In this document: positions 9,559-18,716 of the stretch, piece by piece
How positions within the stretch are numbered: position 1 is the stretch's first letter
Layout: each line of letters begins with the position of its first letter
Assembly (NCBI GenBank): GCA_024229395.1
Contig: JAAESM010000085.1
Coordinates: 17,241-81,240 of the forward strand
Reading direction: 5' to 3'
Origin: Planctomycetota bacterium
Lineage (GTDB): Bacteria; Planctomycetota; UBA1135
DNA: 64,000 bases
Translations under genes and position numbers: made by a program
The notes under the pieces: model-generated
The model's input: only the letters and a program-made list of their open reading frames with translations
What the model was told of the DNA's origin: nothing
The model's database searches: none

Positions 9559-10221
9559 TTAATCGGCTTGAATGGCCGCCACTTGTAAAGACATGTGGCG
9601 GTCATTATCAATTACCAGCTCGGCGCCCTGCAGTCCGGCTTCGCGCGCGATGTCGATCAGTTCGTCGGCACTGTATGCAGCACGGAATCCGGCCAACATC
9701 GCTGCCTTGCCTTTGGCATCACGATCGCTGCCATACTTCTCAACCAAGGCCTCGGCTTCGGCAAGGGTTTCCGGGCGATAGTGATCGCGGATCAACAACA
9801 CGCCGCCTTTGGCAGTCACCCGCCAGGCTTCACGCAGATAAGCCACTGGGTCTTCCATGTGGTGCAAGGAGGACTTGGAGCAAACCGCTTGGAAGCTGCC
9901 ATCTTCAAAGGGCAAAGCGCTGGCATTGGCTTGTTGAAACTCAACGCGCTCGGCATGACTGCTGACTTCTTTATGCTCCGCCGCGATGTCCAACATAGGT
10001 TGCGAACAATCCACGCCGACCACCTGTACCTTCGAGGAGATCGCTACCAACTGCAGCGCCACATGGCCCGGTCCACAGGCGATATCCAACACGCGGCCAA
10101 CCGCTCCGAGCTCCAACAGGCGACGCGCGAAAGCGTGATTGACGGTGGAGAAATCCTTGGCGTCGTAAGCCTCGGCGTGTGCGGCGGTGTCGGCGGCATA
10201 TGGTTCGGGCACCCGTTTCAT
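9559..10221 (-). CDS. Class I SAM-dependent methyltransferase
   Basis: 220 residues. The Rossmann methyltransferase motifs are clear: motif I VLDIACGPGHVALQL, the acidic residue after beta2 (VVGVDCSQPML), motif II/III ALPFEDGSFQAVCS followed by LHHMEDP, and motif IV GGVLLIRDH. This is the Methyltransf_11/25 type that acts on small molecules; the substrate is unknown. The ATG at 10221 is preferred over the GTG 6 bp upstream because TATCCT ends exactly 6 nt before it, the spacing seen at other genes here. Confidence 0.8.
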   Translation of the reverse strand: MKRVPEPYAADTAAHAEAYDAKDFSTVNHAFARRLLELGAVGRVLDIACGPGHVALQLVAISSKVQVVGVDCSQPMLDIAAEHKEVSSHAERVEFQQANASALPFEDGSFQAVCSKSSLHHMEDPVAYLREAWRVTAKGGVLLIRDHYRPETLAEAEALVEKYGSDRDAKGKAAMLAGFRAAYSADELIDIAREAGLQGAELVIDNDRHMSLQVAAIQAD

Positions 10222-10227
10222 CGCCAC

Positions 10228-10233
10228 AGGATA
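10228..10233 (-). promoter_or_regulatory. -10 element, leaderless start of methyltransferase
   Basis: TATCCT on the minus strand ends 6 nt before the ATG at 10221, so transcription should begin at or within a base or two of the start codon. Confidence 0.4.
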
Positions 10234-10317
10234 GCCGCTGGATGTGCTTGGAATGGTGGCTGGCAGCGTTGGCCAGGCGCGGCCGGACAGCAGAGCATGA
10301 CGCCCGCCCGTCGCTGT

Positions 10318-10323
10318 TAAACT
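10318..10323 (+). promoter_or_regulatory. -10 element, leaderless start of SMUG1-like gene
   Basis: TAAACT is followed by 8 nt and then the ATG at 10332; no ribosome-binding site fits between. Confidence 0.4.
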
Positions 10324-10331
10324 CCCGCCCC

Positions 10332-11042
10332 ATGAGCCTGGTCACCATAGCCCGCGAACTCGCCACCCAAGTGGATGCCCTGCGTTTCCCCGCGCCGGTC
10401 ACTCATGTCTACAACCCCTTGGTGTACGCCCGCCGCTCGCACGAAAAGTACCTGCGGCGCTACGCCAAGCGCGGTGTGCGCAGCCTGTTGGTTGGCATGA
10501 ACCCCGGCCCTTGGGGCATGGCGCAGACTGGCGTGCCTTTTGGCGAAGTGGCCATCGCCCGTGATTGGCTGGAGCTCGAAGCCAAGGTCGACCAACCACC
10601 GCTGCTGCACCCGAAACGTCCGATTGAAGGATTCGCCTGCACACGTTCCGAAGTCAGCGGCCGACGCCTCTGGGGTTGGGCCCAAGAGATGTACGACTCG
10701 CCCGATGCCTTCGCCGAGCAGTTCGCCATCATCAACTACTGCCCGCTGGTCTTCATGGAAGAAAGCGGCCGCAACTTCACGCCGGACAAGCTGCCTGCGG
10801 CCTCGCGTGATCCATTGTTCGAGGTCTGTGATGAAGCGCTGCGTCAAGCGGTGAAGTGGCTCAAGCCGGAGCTGGTGATCGGCGTCGGAAAGTTCGCCGA
10901 GAAACGCGCCATCTTGGCCCTAGGAAAAGACGGTCCGCGCATCGGCACCGTGCTGCATCCAAGTCCAGCAAGTCCAATCGCCAATCGCGGCTGGCAACCT
11001 CAAGCCGTCAAACAACTGAAAGCCCTCGGAGCCCTCGACTAG
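10332..11042 (+). CDS. SMUG1-like uracil-DNA glycosylase
   Basis: 236 residues. The active-site motif GMNPGPWGMAQTGVPFGEV (near residue 58) and the second motif HPSPASPIANRGW near the C-terminus are the two hallmarks of single-strand-selective monofunctional uracil-DNA glycosylase; the Asn of GMNPGP and the His of HPSP are the catalytic and binding residues. It removes uracil and oxidised pyrimidines as the first step of base-excision repair. The stop codon is 2 bp before the start of an exonuclease III gene, so glycosylase and AP endonuclease are co-transcribed. Confidence 0.88.
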   Translation: MSLVTIARELATQVDALRFPAPVTHVYNPLVYARRSHEKYLRRYAKRGVRSLLVGMNPGPWGMAQTGVPFGEVAIARDWLELEAKVDQPPLLHPKRPIEGFACTRSEVSGRRLWGWAQEMYDSPDAFAEQFAIINYCPLVFMEESGRNFTPDKLPAASRDPLFEVCDEALRQAVKWLKPELVIGVGKFAEKRAILALGKDGPRIGTVLHPSPASPIANRGWQPQAVKQLKALGALD

Positions 11043-11044
11043 TT

Positions 11045-11818
11045 TTGCGTATTACCTCTTTGAACATGAACGGAATCCGCGCCGCCGCGCGCAAGGGTTT
11101 CTTTGAATGGCTGCCGGAACATGATGCCGATGTGATCTGCTTGCAGGAAACGCGCGTGCAGGATCATCAGATGACTAAGGTCATGAAGGACCCGCCTGGC
11201 ATGCATGCGATCTACCATCACGCTGAGAAACCTGGTTATTCCGGCGTAGCGATCTACTCCAAGGTTGAACCAGACAATGTGCAGATTGGTTTGGGCTGGG
11301 ATGAGTTGGATTGCGAAGGTCGCTTCCTGCAAGCTGATTTCGGTCGCACCAGCGTGGTCTCCTTGTACCTGCCGTCGGGTTCGTCAAAGGATGAGCGGCA
11401 AGCCTTCAAATACAAGGTCATGGACCGCTTCGCCGAATGGATGGATGAGAAGCGCAAGTCACGCCGCAACATCGTCATCTGTGGTGACTGGAATATCGCC
11501 CACACCAAGATGGACATAAAGAACTGGCGTGGCAATCAGAAGAACTCAGGTTTCCTGCCGGAAGAGCGCGAGTGGATGAGCAAGGTGTTCGGGCCGATGG
11601 GTTGGCGTGATGTCTTCCGCGACTTGTATCCCGATGCCGAAGGTGATGGTTACACCTGGTGGTCGAACCGTGGTCAAGCTTGGGCCAACAACACCGGTTG
11701 GCGCATCGACTATCAAGTGGCCACTCCCGGGCTGGCAAAAAAAGCCGTTCAAGGGTCGGTTTGGCGAGAAACCCGCTTCTCGGACCACGCACCGCTGATT
11801 GTGGACTATGATGCCTGA
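11045..11818 (+). CDS. xth: Exodeoxyribonuclease III (AP endonuclease)
   Basis: 257 residues of the endonuclease/exonuclease/phosphatase fold: SLNMNGIRAA, VICLQETRV (metal-binding Glu), VSLYLPSGS, CGDWNIAH (catalytic Asp/Asn), RIDYQVAT and FSDHAPLIVDY (catalytic His). It cleaves abasic sites left by the glycosylase encoded just upstream. The TTG start, 2 bp after the upstream stop, gives an N-terminus (MRITSLNMNG) matching the family; an ATG start 18 bp downstream would lose the first strand. Translation is probably coupled to the upstream gene. Confidence 0.92.
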   Translation: MRITSLNMNGIRAAARKGFFEWLPEHDADVICLQETRVQDHQMTKVMKDPPGMHAIYHHAEKPGYSGVAIYSKVEPDNVQIGLGWDELDCEGRFLQADFGRTSVVSLYLPSGSSKDERQAFKYKVMDRFAEWMDEKRKSRRNIVICGDWNIAHTKMDIKNWRGNQKNSGFLPEEREWMSKVFGPMGWRDVFRDLYPDAEGDGYTWWSNRGQAWANNTGWRIDYQVATPGLAKKAVQGSVWRETRFSDHAPLIVDYDA

Positions 11819-11858
11819 GCCCCCCTTTTCGGGCCTAACCCCTCCCTCAGCCATTCAC

Positions 11859-12809
11859 ATGTCGAAGCAATTCCTTCTTTCGGCTGCCGCCACACTTATG
11901 ACGGCCTGCCTTTCCGCCCAGCAAGTTCAGTTCTCCACCGACCTTGATCAACAGAACAACGTCATCAACTGGAACGTCACCACCAGTGTCGGCAACGTCA
12001 ACGTCAGCCCATCCAACTTCAGGGTCGGAGGCTCCGTCGAGGTCAAGTTGGATACTGCAAGTGCACCCTTTTCCAGCGGCCGACTGAACGGTGCGATCGC
12101 CTTCACCGCGCCAGACACCCTGAACGGCACGATCCCGAACCCAATTCCATTCCTGCCCCCACTGGCTACCTTCGAGATTCGCGACATGCAGTTTCATCTG
12201 TCCTCGTCGGTCTTCTCGATTGGCCCGAACGGCAACTTCAACGCCATGGTCACGCTCACGGCGACCTCGGGCACCAACACCATGGGTGGCTTATTCGGCA
12301 GTGGCACCGAGCCGATCTTCGGCCTCGGTTCTGACCCGACTCCAGTCACCGGCCAGGTGACTCAAAACGGTTCCACTATCCAGTTCCACCTGGATCTGAA
12401 CTTGGCTGTGAGCATGGACGACCCAGGCAGCGGCGTCACCGTTGACATCAGTTTCACGGGTCCTGTCGATGCCTACACCGACGTCAGCGAAGCCAACAGC
12501 ATGCACCTAGACTTGTCCATGCCTACTCTTTCCGGTACCCAAGCGAACTTCACCTACATCAACGCCGCGCCGAACAGCAATGTCTTCCTGGCTGGCAGCT
12601 TGGCCGGTTTGGGCAATACCGTGATTCCACAGTTGGGTGTAGTCCTGAACTTAGCCGCACCGATTCAAGCCGGCATGGATCACGCAAACGCGAGTGGTAG
12701 CGGACAGTTCCAGGTCAACATCCCAGCCAACTTGGCGGGTCGCTCGATCTGGGCTCAAGCCTTGCAGGCTGGCCGTACCAGCAACGTCGCCGGAAGCTGG
12801 GTGCAGTAA
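11859..12809 (+). CDS. Secreted protein with conserved C-terminal module
   Basis: 316 residues. An export signal ends at LSAQ (residue 21); TAC within it could alternatively serve as a lipobox. The body is Ser/Thr/Asn/Gly-rich beta structure with no recognisable enzyme motif. The last 90 residues (TYINAAPNSNVFLAGSL... and IWAQALQAGR) match the C-terminal module of the 998-residue protein at 6.5 kb in pattern: a hydrophobic strand, PQLGVVLNL, then alternating strands. Function unknown. Confidence 0.65.
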   Translation: MSKQFLLSAAATLMTACLSAQQVQFSTDLDQQNNVINWNVTTSVGNVNVSPSNFRVGGSVEVKLDTASAPFSSGRLNGAIAFTAPDTLNGTIPNPIPFLPPLATFEIRDMQFHLSSSVFSIGPNGNFNAMVTLTATSGTNTMGGLFGSGTEPIFGLGSDPTPVTGQVTQNGSTIQFHLDLNLAVSMDDPGSGVTVDISFTGPVDAYTDVSEANSMHLDLSMPTLSGTQANFTYINAAPNSNVFLAGSLAGLGNTVIPQLGVVLNLAAPIQAGMDHANASGSGQFQVNIPANLAGRSIWAQALQAGRTSNVAGSWVQ

Positions 12810-12818
12810 GCACCTCTC

Positions 12819-13976
12819 ATGCTGACCTCAATCGTCCTTGTTGCCGCGGCGCTGTTCAGCGCTCAAGTGGATGAGGATAAGGTCGGCACCGGTTGCGACT
12901 TCTGCAAGAATCGTGGCGCCGTCGCATGTGAACGGCACGACAAGCACCTGCTCCCACTCGAGGAGCAGGTGCGTTTTTGTTCGGTTGCGGCCAGCTGTAA
13001 GGATTGCCAGGGTGCGCTACTGGTGGACTGCAAGCGTTGCAACGGTGGTCCGGATAGCGTGAAGCTCGAGAAGCGTTTGTTGACCTTCAAGGGCTATCTG
13101 GAGAATCCCGCTGGCCCCGAGGCCTTATTCGAGCGCCCGATGCCGCGCGTGGTCACCGACCACTATGACTTGATCATCGATGTGGCCAAGCTGAAGGAAG
13201 GCTCGCGCAAATTGGATGGCCATGAAGCCGCGCACTTGATGGCAGTGGAATTGGAGAAGGCTGCAGAGTTGCTAGATAGTCACTTCGGCGCCAAGCCATT
13301 TCATAACTCGCGACGCACACGGATCTGGTATTGGAACACCATCAAGGATCACAAACGAGTGAACTTGGAACTGCTCAAGCAGAACTCCGCGATGGGCTTT
13401 TCGCTGTATGGCGTGGCTCCGGCCACCAGTGATTGGGCTGGCGCCAAAGGCCTCGATTTCAAGGCGATGAATGTGATTTCCAATGCGGTGCATAAGGGCA
13501 CCCATTTGCGCTTGAGCAATTTGTTCAACGCCCAATGGATCGGCAATAAGAAGGCCGGTTGGTTCGACGTCGGCGCCGCCCACTGGTACGAGGATAAATT
13601 GTTCCAGCGCGTGTCGACTTATTGCATCGATGAGGCCAACAATGACCTGGATTATGAAGGTGGCAAGTGGCGCGCGGCGATGCGGAAATACCTGAACAAG
13701 AATAAGGACGGCATCCTGCCAGAACTGGTCAACAAGGTTTCGGGAACGCTGTGGGATTACGAGCATGCATTGGCCTGGAGCCTTTATGACTGGGTGGCCA
13801 CCGTGCATCCGAAAGCACTGAAACCTCTACTCCTGGGCTATAAAAATCGGGTGGAGTCGCGTGATTTATTCCGCAAGCACCTGGACATGAACGTGCTTCA
13901 GGTTGAAGCCGCATGGCGGGAATGGGTGGCGGCCACGTATACGCCCAAGGATCCGAAGCCACGCAAGAAGTTGTAG
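12819..13976 (+). CDS. Secreted zinc-finger protein with degenerate metallopeptidase-like domain
   Basis: 385 residues with a short export signal (MLTSIVLVAAALFSAQ). Residues 25-75 carry CDFC, CERH, CKDC and CKRC pairs, like the DnaJ central zinc finger. The rest resembles secreted gluzincin-like proteins: an amphipathic region with HKGTH (where HExxH would be, with Glu replaced by Lys) is followed by WFDVGAAHWYEDK, like the third-ligand helix of such peptidases. The catalytic Glu is missing, so a non-enzymatic role is likely. The protein at 19796-21025 has a comparable ending, suggesting a family. It lies 9 bp after the preceding gene. Confidence 0.6.
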   Translation: MLTSIVLVAAALFSAQVDEDKVGTGCDFCKNRGAVACERHDKHLLPLEEQVRFCSVAASCKDCQGALLVDCKRCNGGPDSVKLEKRLLTFKGYLENPAGPEALFERPMPRVVTDHYDLIIDVAKLKEGSRKLDGHEAAHLMAVELEKAAELLDSHFGAKPFHNSRRTRIWYWNTIKDHKRVNLELLKQNSAMGFSLYGVAPATSDWAGAKGLDFKAMNVISNAVHKGTHLRLSNLFNAQWIGNKKAGWFDVGAAHWYEDKLFQRVSTYCIDEANNDLDYEGGKWRAAMRKYLNKNKDGILPELVNKVSGTLWDYEHALAWSLYDWVATVHPKALKPLLLGYKNRVESRDLFRKHLDMNVLQVEAAWREWVAATYTPKDPKPRKKL

Positions 13977-13990
13977 CTTCAGAACTTCCT

Positions 13991-13996
13991 TAGAAT
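13991..13996 (+). promoter_or_regulatory. -10 element, leaderless start of phosphodiesterase gene
   Basis: TAGAAT is followed by 6 nt and the GTG at 14003, fixing that GTG as the start. Confidence 0.5.
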
Positions 13997-14002
13997 GGAC
14001 GG

Positions 14003-15070
14003 GTGTTTGCCTTACTGCTCCTATCCTTAGTTCAAACGGCATCGGCCGAGACTGCACCGGTGGCTCAGGTCGCGGCACCTATCGCGACCGAGAAGACCGC
14101 TGCCTACGATCATGTGATCCTGATCAGCGTGGATGGATTGCGCAGTGATGCGCTGTTGGTGGAGAAGAGTCACGAGCTACCAAACTTCAAGCGTTTGACC
14201 GAGCAAGGTGCCAGCACTTTGAACGCACGTACGGATAGCGTCTACACATTCACTTTGCCCAATCACGTCGGCATGTTGAGTGGGCGTATCGCCACCGGCA
14301 AGTATGGCCATGGTTGGTTCACCAACGCCACCCCGAAGATTCACGAAAGTATCTTGGAGCGCACTGGTTCGCAGGTAGAAGGCATTTTCCACGTGACGGC
14401 GGCAGCTGGAATCGATGATGCCATGATCGCCTCCAAACCGAAGTTCGCCTTGTTCCGTCAGAGCTGGATGGTGGGTGAAGATGCGGTAATTGATTTGTGG
14501 ATGAAGGAAACCGACACGCACAAGCAGCTGCAGGCGACCTTCGACATGCTCGATCCGCAGAAGCACCCGCGCTCGATGGTGTTCCTGCATTTGCGTGCTC
14601 CCGACGACGCTGGCCATGACCATGGTTGGAATATGACGCCGAAATCGGAATACTTGACCGCCGTCGCTGCAGTCGACCAAACTCTTGGCGAGCTGTTCGC
14701 CTTTCTTGATGCGCACGAAGAGATCAAGGCGCGTACTGCCATCGTCTTGACCAGTGATCACGGCGGCGGCATTCCGCATAAGAACCATCACGGTTATGGC
14801 CTGCATTGGGTCAACTACGTGATCCCCTTCTTCGTATGGACCCCAAATATGACTGGCCCGCAGGATCTGTATGCGATCAACCCGGGCCAATACCTGGAGC
14901 CTGGCATCAAGATGCCGAAGTCGATTCATGTCGGGCCGCAGCCGATCCGCAATTGCGACGCCGCGAATCTTTGCATGTCTTTGCTGGGATTGCCGTCGGT
15001 GTCGGGCTCGACCATCAATCAGGATCAGCAACTGCGTTGGCAAACGGCGGAGACCTTCAAGGATGAGTGA
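14003..15070 (+). CDS. Secreted type I phosphodiesterase / nucleotide pyrophosphatase family protein
   Basis: 355 residues, GTG start placed by the TAGAAT element, export signal ending near TASA. Alkaline-phosphatase superfamily signature: VILISVDGLRSDAL (metal Asp), the nucleophile Thr in TFTLPNHVGMLSG, PDDAGHDHGW (metal Asp/His) and VLTSDHGGGIPHKNHHG (metal Asp-His and His). Such ectoenzymes cleave phosphodiesters or pyrophosphates of nucleotides, choline or glycerol derivatives outside the cytoplasm. Its end overlaps the glycerol kinase start by 8 bp, so glycerophosphodiesters are a plausible but unproven substrate. Confidence 0.82.
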   Translation: MFALLLLSLVQTASAETAPVAQVAAPIATEKTAAYDHVILISVDGLRSDALLVEKSHELPNFKRLTEQGASTLNARTDSVYTFTLPNHVGMLSGRIATGKYGHGWFTNATPKIHESILERTGSQVEGIFHVTAAAGIDDAMIASKPKFALFRQSWMVGEDAVIDLWMKETDTHKQLQATFDMLDPQKHPRSMVFLHLRAPDDAGHDHGWNMTPKSEYLTAVAAVDQTLGELFAFLDAHEEIKARTAIVLTSDHGGGIPHKNHHGYGLHWVNYVIPFFVWTPNMTGPQDLYAINPGQYLEPGIKMPKSIHVGPQPIRNCDAANLCMSLLGLPSVSGSTINQDQQLRWQTAETFKDE

Positions 15071-16550
15071 TCGCCCCCTGCTGCTGGCGATCGACCAAGG
15101 AACCACCTCTTCGCGTGCGATCCTGTTCGATGACCAACTCCAGCCGCAGGCCACTTCGCAAGTAGAGCTGCCACAGAGCTACCCCAACCCCGGCTGGGTG
15201 GAGCATGATCCCGACACCATCCTGCGCGACTGCATTCGTTGTTGTCGCCAGGTGATGCAGCGGGTCGATGGCAGCCTGGAACGCGTTGCCGGTATCGGCA
15301 TCACCAATCAACGCGAGACCATCGTGTTGTGGGATCGCAACACCGGTCGTGCCTTGCATCCAGCTTTGGTCTGGCAGGATCGGCGCACCACCGACATGTG
15401 TAGCGAGTTGCGAGCTTCAGGCATTGAAGACGAAGTCCGCGCCCGCACTGGCTTACTGCTTGATCCTTACTTCAGTGCAACCAAGCTTTGTTGGTTGCTC
15501 GACAATGTCGAAGGAGCACGTGCTGCCGCCGACGCCGGGCGTTTGGCCGCTGGCACCATCGATAGTTGGTTGCTGTGGAACCTCACTGGCGGCGAAGTCT
15601 TCGCCACCGAAGTGAGCAATGCATCGCGCACGCTGTTGTTCAACATCAATGCCATCGAATGGGATCCATGGTTGCTGGAGAAGTTCCGCATCCCTGCCAG
15701 CATCTTGCCGCAGGTCCTCGATACTTGCGACGACTTCGGCACCACCACCCCCGAACTGTTCGGCCGCGCCATCCCAATCGCCGCAATGATCGGTGATCAA
15801 CAAGCCGCCACCATCGGCCAAGTTTGCTTCGAAGCCGGTGCGATGAAGTGCACTTATGGAACTGGCGCATTCGCGATGCAGAACACGGGCGAACAATGCT
15901 TGGTGCAGAACCATGAGTTGTTGACCACGGTGTTGTGGCGTCATCATGGCAAGCTGCGTTATGCCTTGGAAGGCAGCATCTTCTCGGCCGGCTCAGCAGT
16001 GCAATGGTTGCGCGATGGCCTTGGCCTGATCCAAACTGCTGCGGAGACCGAAGCCCTTGCCCAACAAGCCGATCCTAAAGCGCGTGTTTACATGGTGCCT
16101 GCATTCACCGGCCTGGGTGCTCCGTGGTGGAATCCGCAAGCACGCGCCAGTCTGCAGGGTGTCACCCGTGGCACCGGGCCCGCCGAAATCGTGCGCGCCG
16201 CCTTGGAAGCGGCATGCTTTCAGACCCGAGATCTGCTCGAAAGCGCGCGAGCACATGGTTCACCGCTGCCTGAGCGCCTGCGCGTCGACGGCGGCATGAG
16301 CGCAAACCTTTGGATGTTACAATTCCTCGCCGACATTCTCGGTATGCCGGTGGTGCGTCCAGAGTTGACCGAAACCACCGCGAGTGGAGCTGTCAGTTGT
16401 GCAGCGCTACAACTCGGTCTTAGCGCCAACACCGCAGAGCTCAGCACAAAGTGGCGAGCGGACATGGTGGTTGGACCGATAATGTCAGTAGACGAACGCG
16501 AACAGCGTTACCAAGGTTGGCGCCAAGCCGTCGGCCGCACCCTTAGCTGA
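15063..16550 (+). CDS. glpK: Glycerol kinase
   Basis: 495 residues, the usual FGGY-family length. N-terminal ATP-binding motif LAIDQGTTSSRAILFD, substrate loop GITNQRETIVLWDR and WQDRRT, hinge YGTGAFAMQNTG, and C-terminal RVDGGMSANLWMLQFLADIL are all characteristic of GlpK. It phosphorylates glycerol to sn-glycerol 3-phosphate. The open frame continues far upstream, but the ATG at 15063 gives the canonical N-terminus (MSDRPLLLAIDQGTT) and overlaps the upstream phosphodiesterase stop by 8 bp, indicating translational coupling. Confidence 0.95.
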   Translation: MSDRPLLLAIDQGTTSSRAILFDDQLQPQATSQVELPQSYPNPGWVEHDPDTILRDCIRCCRQVMQRVDGSLERVAGIGITNQRETIVLWDRNTGRALHPALVWQDRRTTDMCSELRASGIEDEVRARTGLLLDPYFSATKLCWLLDNVEGARAAADAGRLAAGTIDSWLLWNLTGGEVFATEVSNASRTLLFNINAIEWDPWLLEKFRIPASILPQVLDTCDDFGTTTPELFGRAIPIAAMIGDQQAATIGQVCFEAGAMKCTYGTGAFAMQNTGEQCLVQNHELLTTVLWRHHGKLRYALEGSIFSAGSAVQWLRDGLGLIQTAAETEALAQQADPKARVYMVPAFTGLGAPWWNPQARASLQGVTRGTGPAEIVRAALEAACFQTRDLLESARAHGSPLPERLRVDGGMSANLWMLQFLADILGMPVVRPELTETTASGAVSCAALQLGLSANTAELSTKWRADMVVGPIMSVDEREQRYQGWRQAVGRTLS

Positions 16551-16571
16551 CCTGATCCTAGGTCGAGCAAC

Positions 16572-18635
16572 ATGACCAGCGAAATTCGCCTCCACAACGC
16601 CATCTTGACGTCCATCCGCCGCACCTGGTGGTTGGTGATGGTGCTGCTGGTTTTAATGAGCGGTTTCCGCCTGCTGTTCACGATCCAGTTCGCGCACCCT
16701 GAAGTCTGGAGTGACTTCCTTGGTTCGCTGCCGATGGCCTTTGCATTCGGCGCGCTGCATGACCTGCGCATCTTGTTGTTGTTCGCACTGCCACCGACCT
16801 TGTCGCTGCTATGGATGCGCAACCAGACCTTGCGCCGTTGGCATCGTTGGCTGGTCAACACTTCGCTGTACTGGACCTTCGGTATCTCAATCATTCTGAT
16901 CGGTTTGGCCGCCGACCAAATCTACTACTCCTACTTCGGCAGTCACTTCAACATCGTGGCCTTCGGTGCCATCGATGACGACGTCGGCGCCGTGCTGGTC
17001 AGTGCTTGGCGCAACTATCCGCTGCTGCTTTATGTCGTGGTCGGCTTGCTGCTGGAGTACTTGGTATTCCGCATCATCCGCCGCGCCTTCCACTTCACTG
17101 ACTTCTTCCACGTGGCCCACACGCCAGCGGTGGAGAAAGTCGACCGCGCCCTCAACCGACACTTGTCACTACACGTGATTTTTGCCGTTGTCCTTTGCTC
17201 TACGCCGCTAACCCCTATTTTCGTGGGTTTGCAGGAAAAGTACCCGCAGACCACTTTTGTGCGCGCGGTACCTGAAAACGGCATCGAGAAACTCGCTGAA
17301 ACGGTGTGGTTGCGGATTGCTGAAGAGCCCTTGTCGACCGCGCGGCGTTTCGGTTATGGCAGCGATCCTCAGAAGGCCTTGATCGATTTTACAGGCGGTG
17401 AAGCCGCTGCAAATGATGGTCCGATCCTGGATCGTTTCCCGATTAAGTTCTTCCGCCCGGCGCCTTTGGTAAATGGTAAACCGCATGTGGTGTTGGTGGT
17501 CATGGAGAGCTTCTCCACCCATTTACTGCATTACCAAAGTGCGGAGTTCGACCTGCTTGGCCCGGCACAACGTCATTTCGACAACGGTTCCTTGTTCGAA
17601 CGATTCCTTCCGTCGGACAACATCTCTGCTGGCAGCATCTTGAGCTTGGCATTGAACATTCCATACCGTCCGGGAACACGTCAGCTCTCGCAATCAGACC
17701 TTAAGGAGAAGCGCTTCCCGACCAGTGTGGCCACCATGTTCGCTGAGCAAGGTTATGACACTGCTTTCTATTACGGCGGTCTCAAGAACTGGCGCGATCT
17801 GGACCAGTTCCTGCCACGCCAAGGATTCGATGAGATTCTCGGCCAAAAGGACTTCACCCAGATGTACGGCCTGCAAGATGAAGTCGACGGCGGTCCGTGG
17901 GGCATCTGGGATCAGCATCTATTCCGCGCCGTGGAAGATCGACTGAGCCAAGCCACCGAGCCTTTGTTCCTAGTAGTTTTCACCACCACCAATCACCCGC
18001 CGCATGGCTTGCCCGCAGATTTGGAGATCTCCGACCTGCATGCGCCCAATGAGTTATTGGCGCGCACCGGCGAGCTGGACAGCACCCAGAAGATGCAATT
18101 GGCCACCTACCAATACGCCAACCACGAACTCGGCAAGTGGCTGGACCGGATGGATAGCTCTTCACTCCTTGGCCGTACTGTGGTCGGGGTCACCGGCGAT
18201 CACACCGCCGGAATGGGCATTCCATTCGCCCAACAGGAGATCCTGCAGCAGCGCGCGGTGCCCTTTTTGCTGTTGATGCCCCCCGATATCGCCGACCAAT
18301 TTGAGGTCAATACCGCCTTCGCCGGTTCGCATAAGGACATCCCACCCACCTTATTCCACGCCGCTGGCCTTGCCAGTGCCGGCTATAAGGGTTTTGGAAT
18401 CAGCATGTTAGATAATGACGAGCAGCATGTCGGCTTTAATGCAACCGGCCTTGTGCTGTTTGACGAAGGCGGATTGCTGATGCGTCCGGATGGTTTTGAC
18501 ACCATGACCTGGGCCGGCCAGAGCATGAACTTCCGCCCCACTAGCCCCACCCCGAAAGCCACGGAAATTGCGCGTAAATACCGCGCTGCTCTGGCTCTGA
18601 CGGATTGGCTGGTATACGAAGATTTTGCGGATTAA
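16572..18635 (+). CDS. LTA-synthase-family phosphoglycerol transferase / sulfatase-like membrane protein
   Basis: 687 residues. Four to five N-terminal membrane segments (residues 17-250) are followed by an extracytoplasmic sulfatase-fold domain (about 300-640): HVVLVVMESFS (metal Glu), SDNISAGSILSLAL in the nucleophile position (Thr in LtaS, here a Ser), FYYGG, FTTTNHPPH and GVTGDHTAG (metal Asp-His). The layout is that of LtaS and related phosphoglycerol transferases, which move glycerol phosphate from phosphatidylglycerol to a polymer or periplasmic glucan. It starts 21 bp after glpK, supporting a glycerol-phosphate theme. Whether it acts on a teichoic-acid-like polymer is open. Confidence 0.8.
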   Translation: MTSEIRLHNAILTSIRRTWWLVMVLLVLMSGFRLLFTIQFAHPEVWSDFLGSLPMAFAFGALHDLRILLLFALPPTLSLLWMRNQTLRRWHRWLVNTSLYWTFGISIILIGLAADQIYYSYFGSHFNIVAFGAIDDDVGAVLVSAWRNYPLLLYVVVGLLLEYLVFRIIRRAFHFTDFFHVAHTPAVEKVDRALNRHLSLHVIFAVVLCSTPLTPIFVGLQEKYPQTTFVRAVPENGIEKLAETVWLRIAEEPLSTARRFGYGSDPQKALIDFTGGEAAANDGPILDRFPIKFFRPAPLVNGKPHVVLVVMESFSTHLLHYQSAEFDLLGPAQRHFDNGSLFERFLPSDNISAGSILSLALNIPYRPGTRQLSQSDLKEKRFPTSVATMFAEQGYDTAFYYGGLKNWRDLDQFLPRQGFDEILGQKDFTQMYGLQDEVDGGPWGIWDQHLFRAVEDRLSQATEPLFLVVFTTTNHPPHGLPADLEISDLHAPNELLARTGELDSTQKMQLATYQYANHELGKWLDRMDSSSLLGRTVVGVTGDHTAGMGIPFAQQEILQQRAVPFLLLMPPDIADQFEVNTAFAGSHKDIPPTLFHAAGLASAGYKGFGISMLDNDEQHVGFNATGLVLFDEGGLLMRPDGFDTMTWAGQSMNFRPTSPTPKATEIARKYRAALALTDWLVYEDFAD

Positions 18636-18716
18636 CCTAGGTTTTCAGCTGAAAAGAAGGTTACACCAGCTTCTTGGTTGGTATCCTTGATGTACCTGGT
18701 TCCACAAAACCAAATC

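Noticed and set aside
14871..15062. 64-codon upstream extension of glycerol kinase
   Set aside because: Overlaps the coding end of the phosphodiesterase; the kinase fold begins at the ATG 15063.
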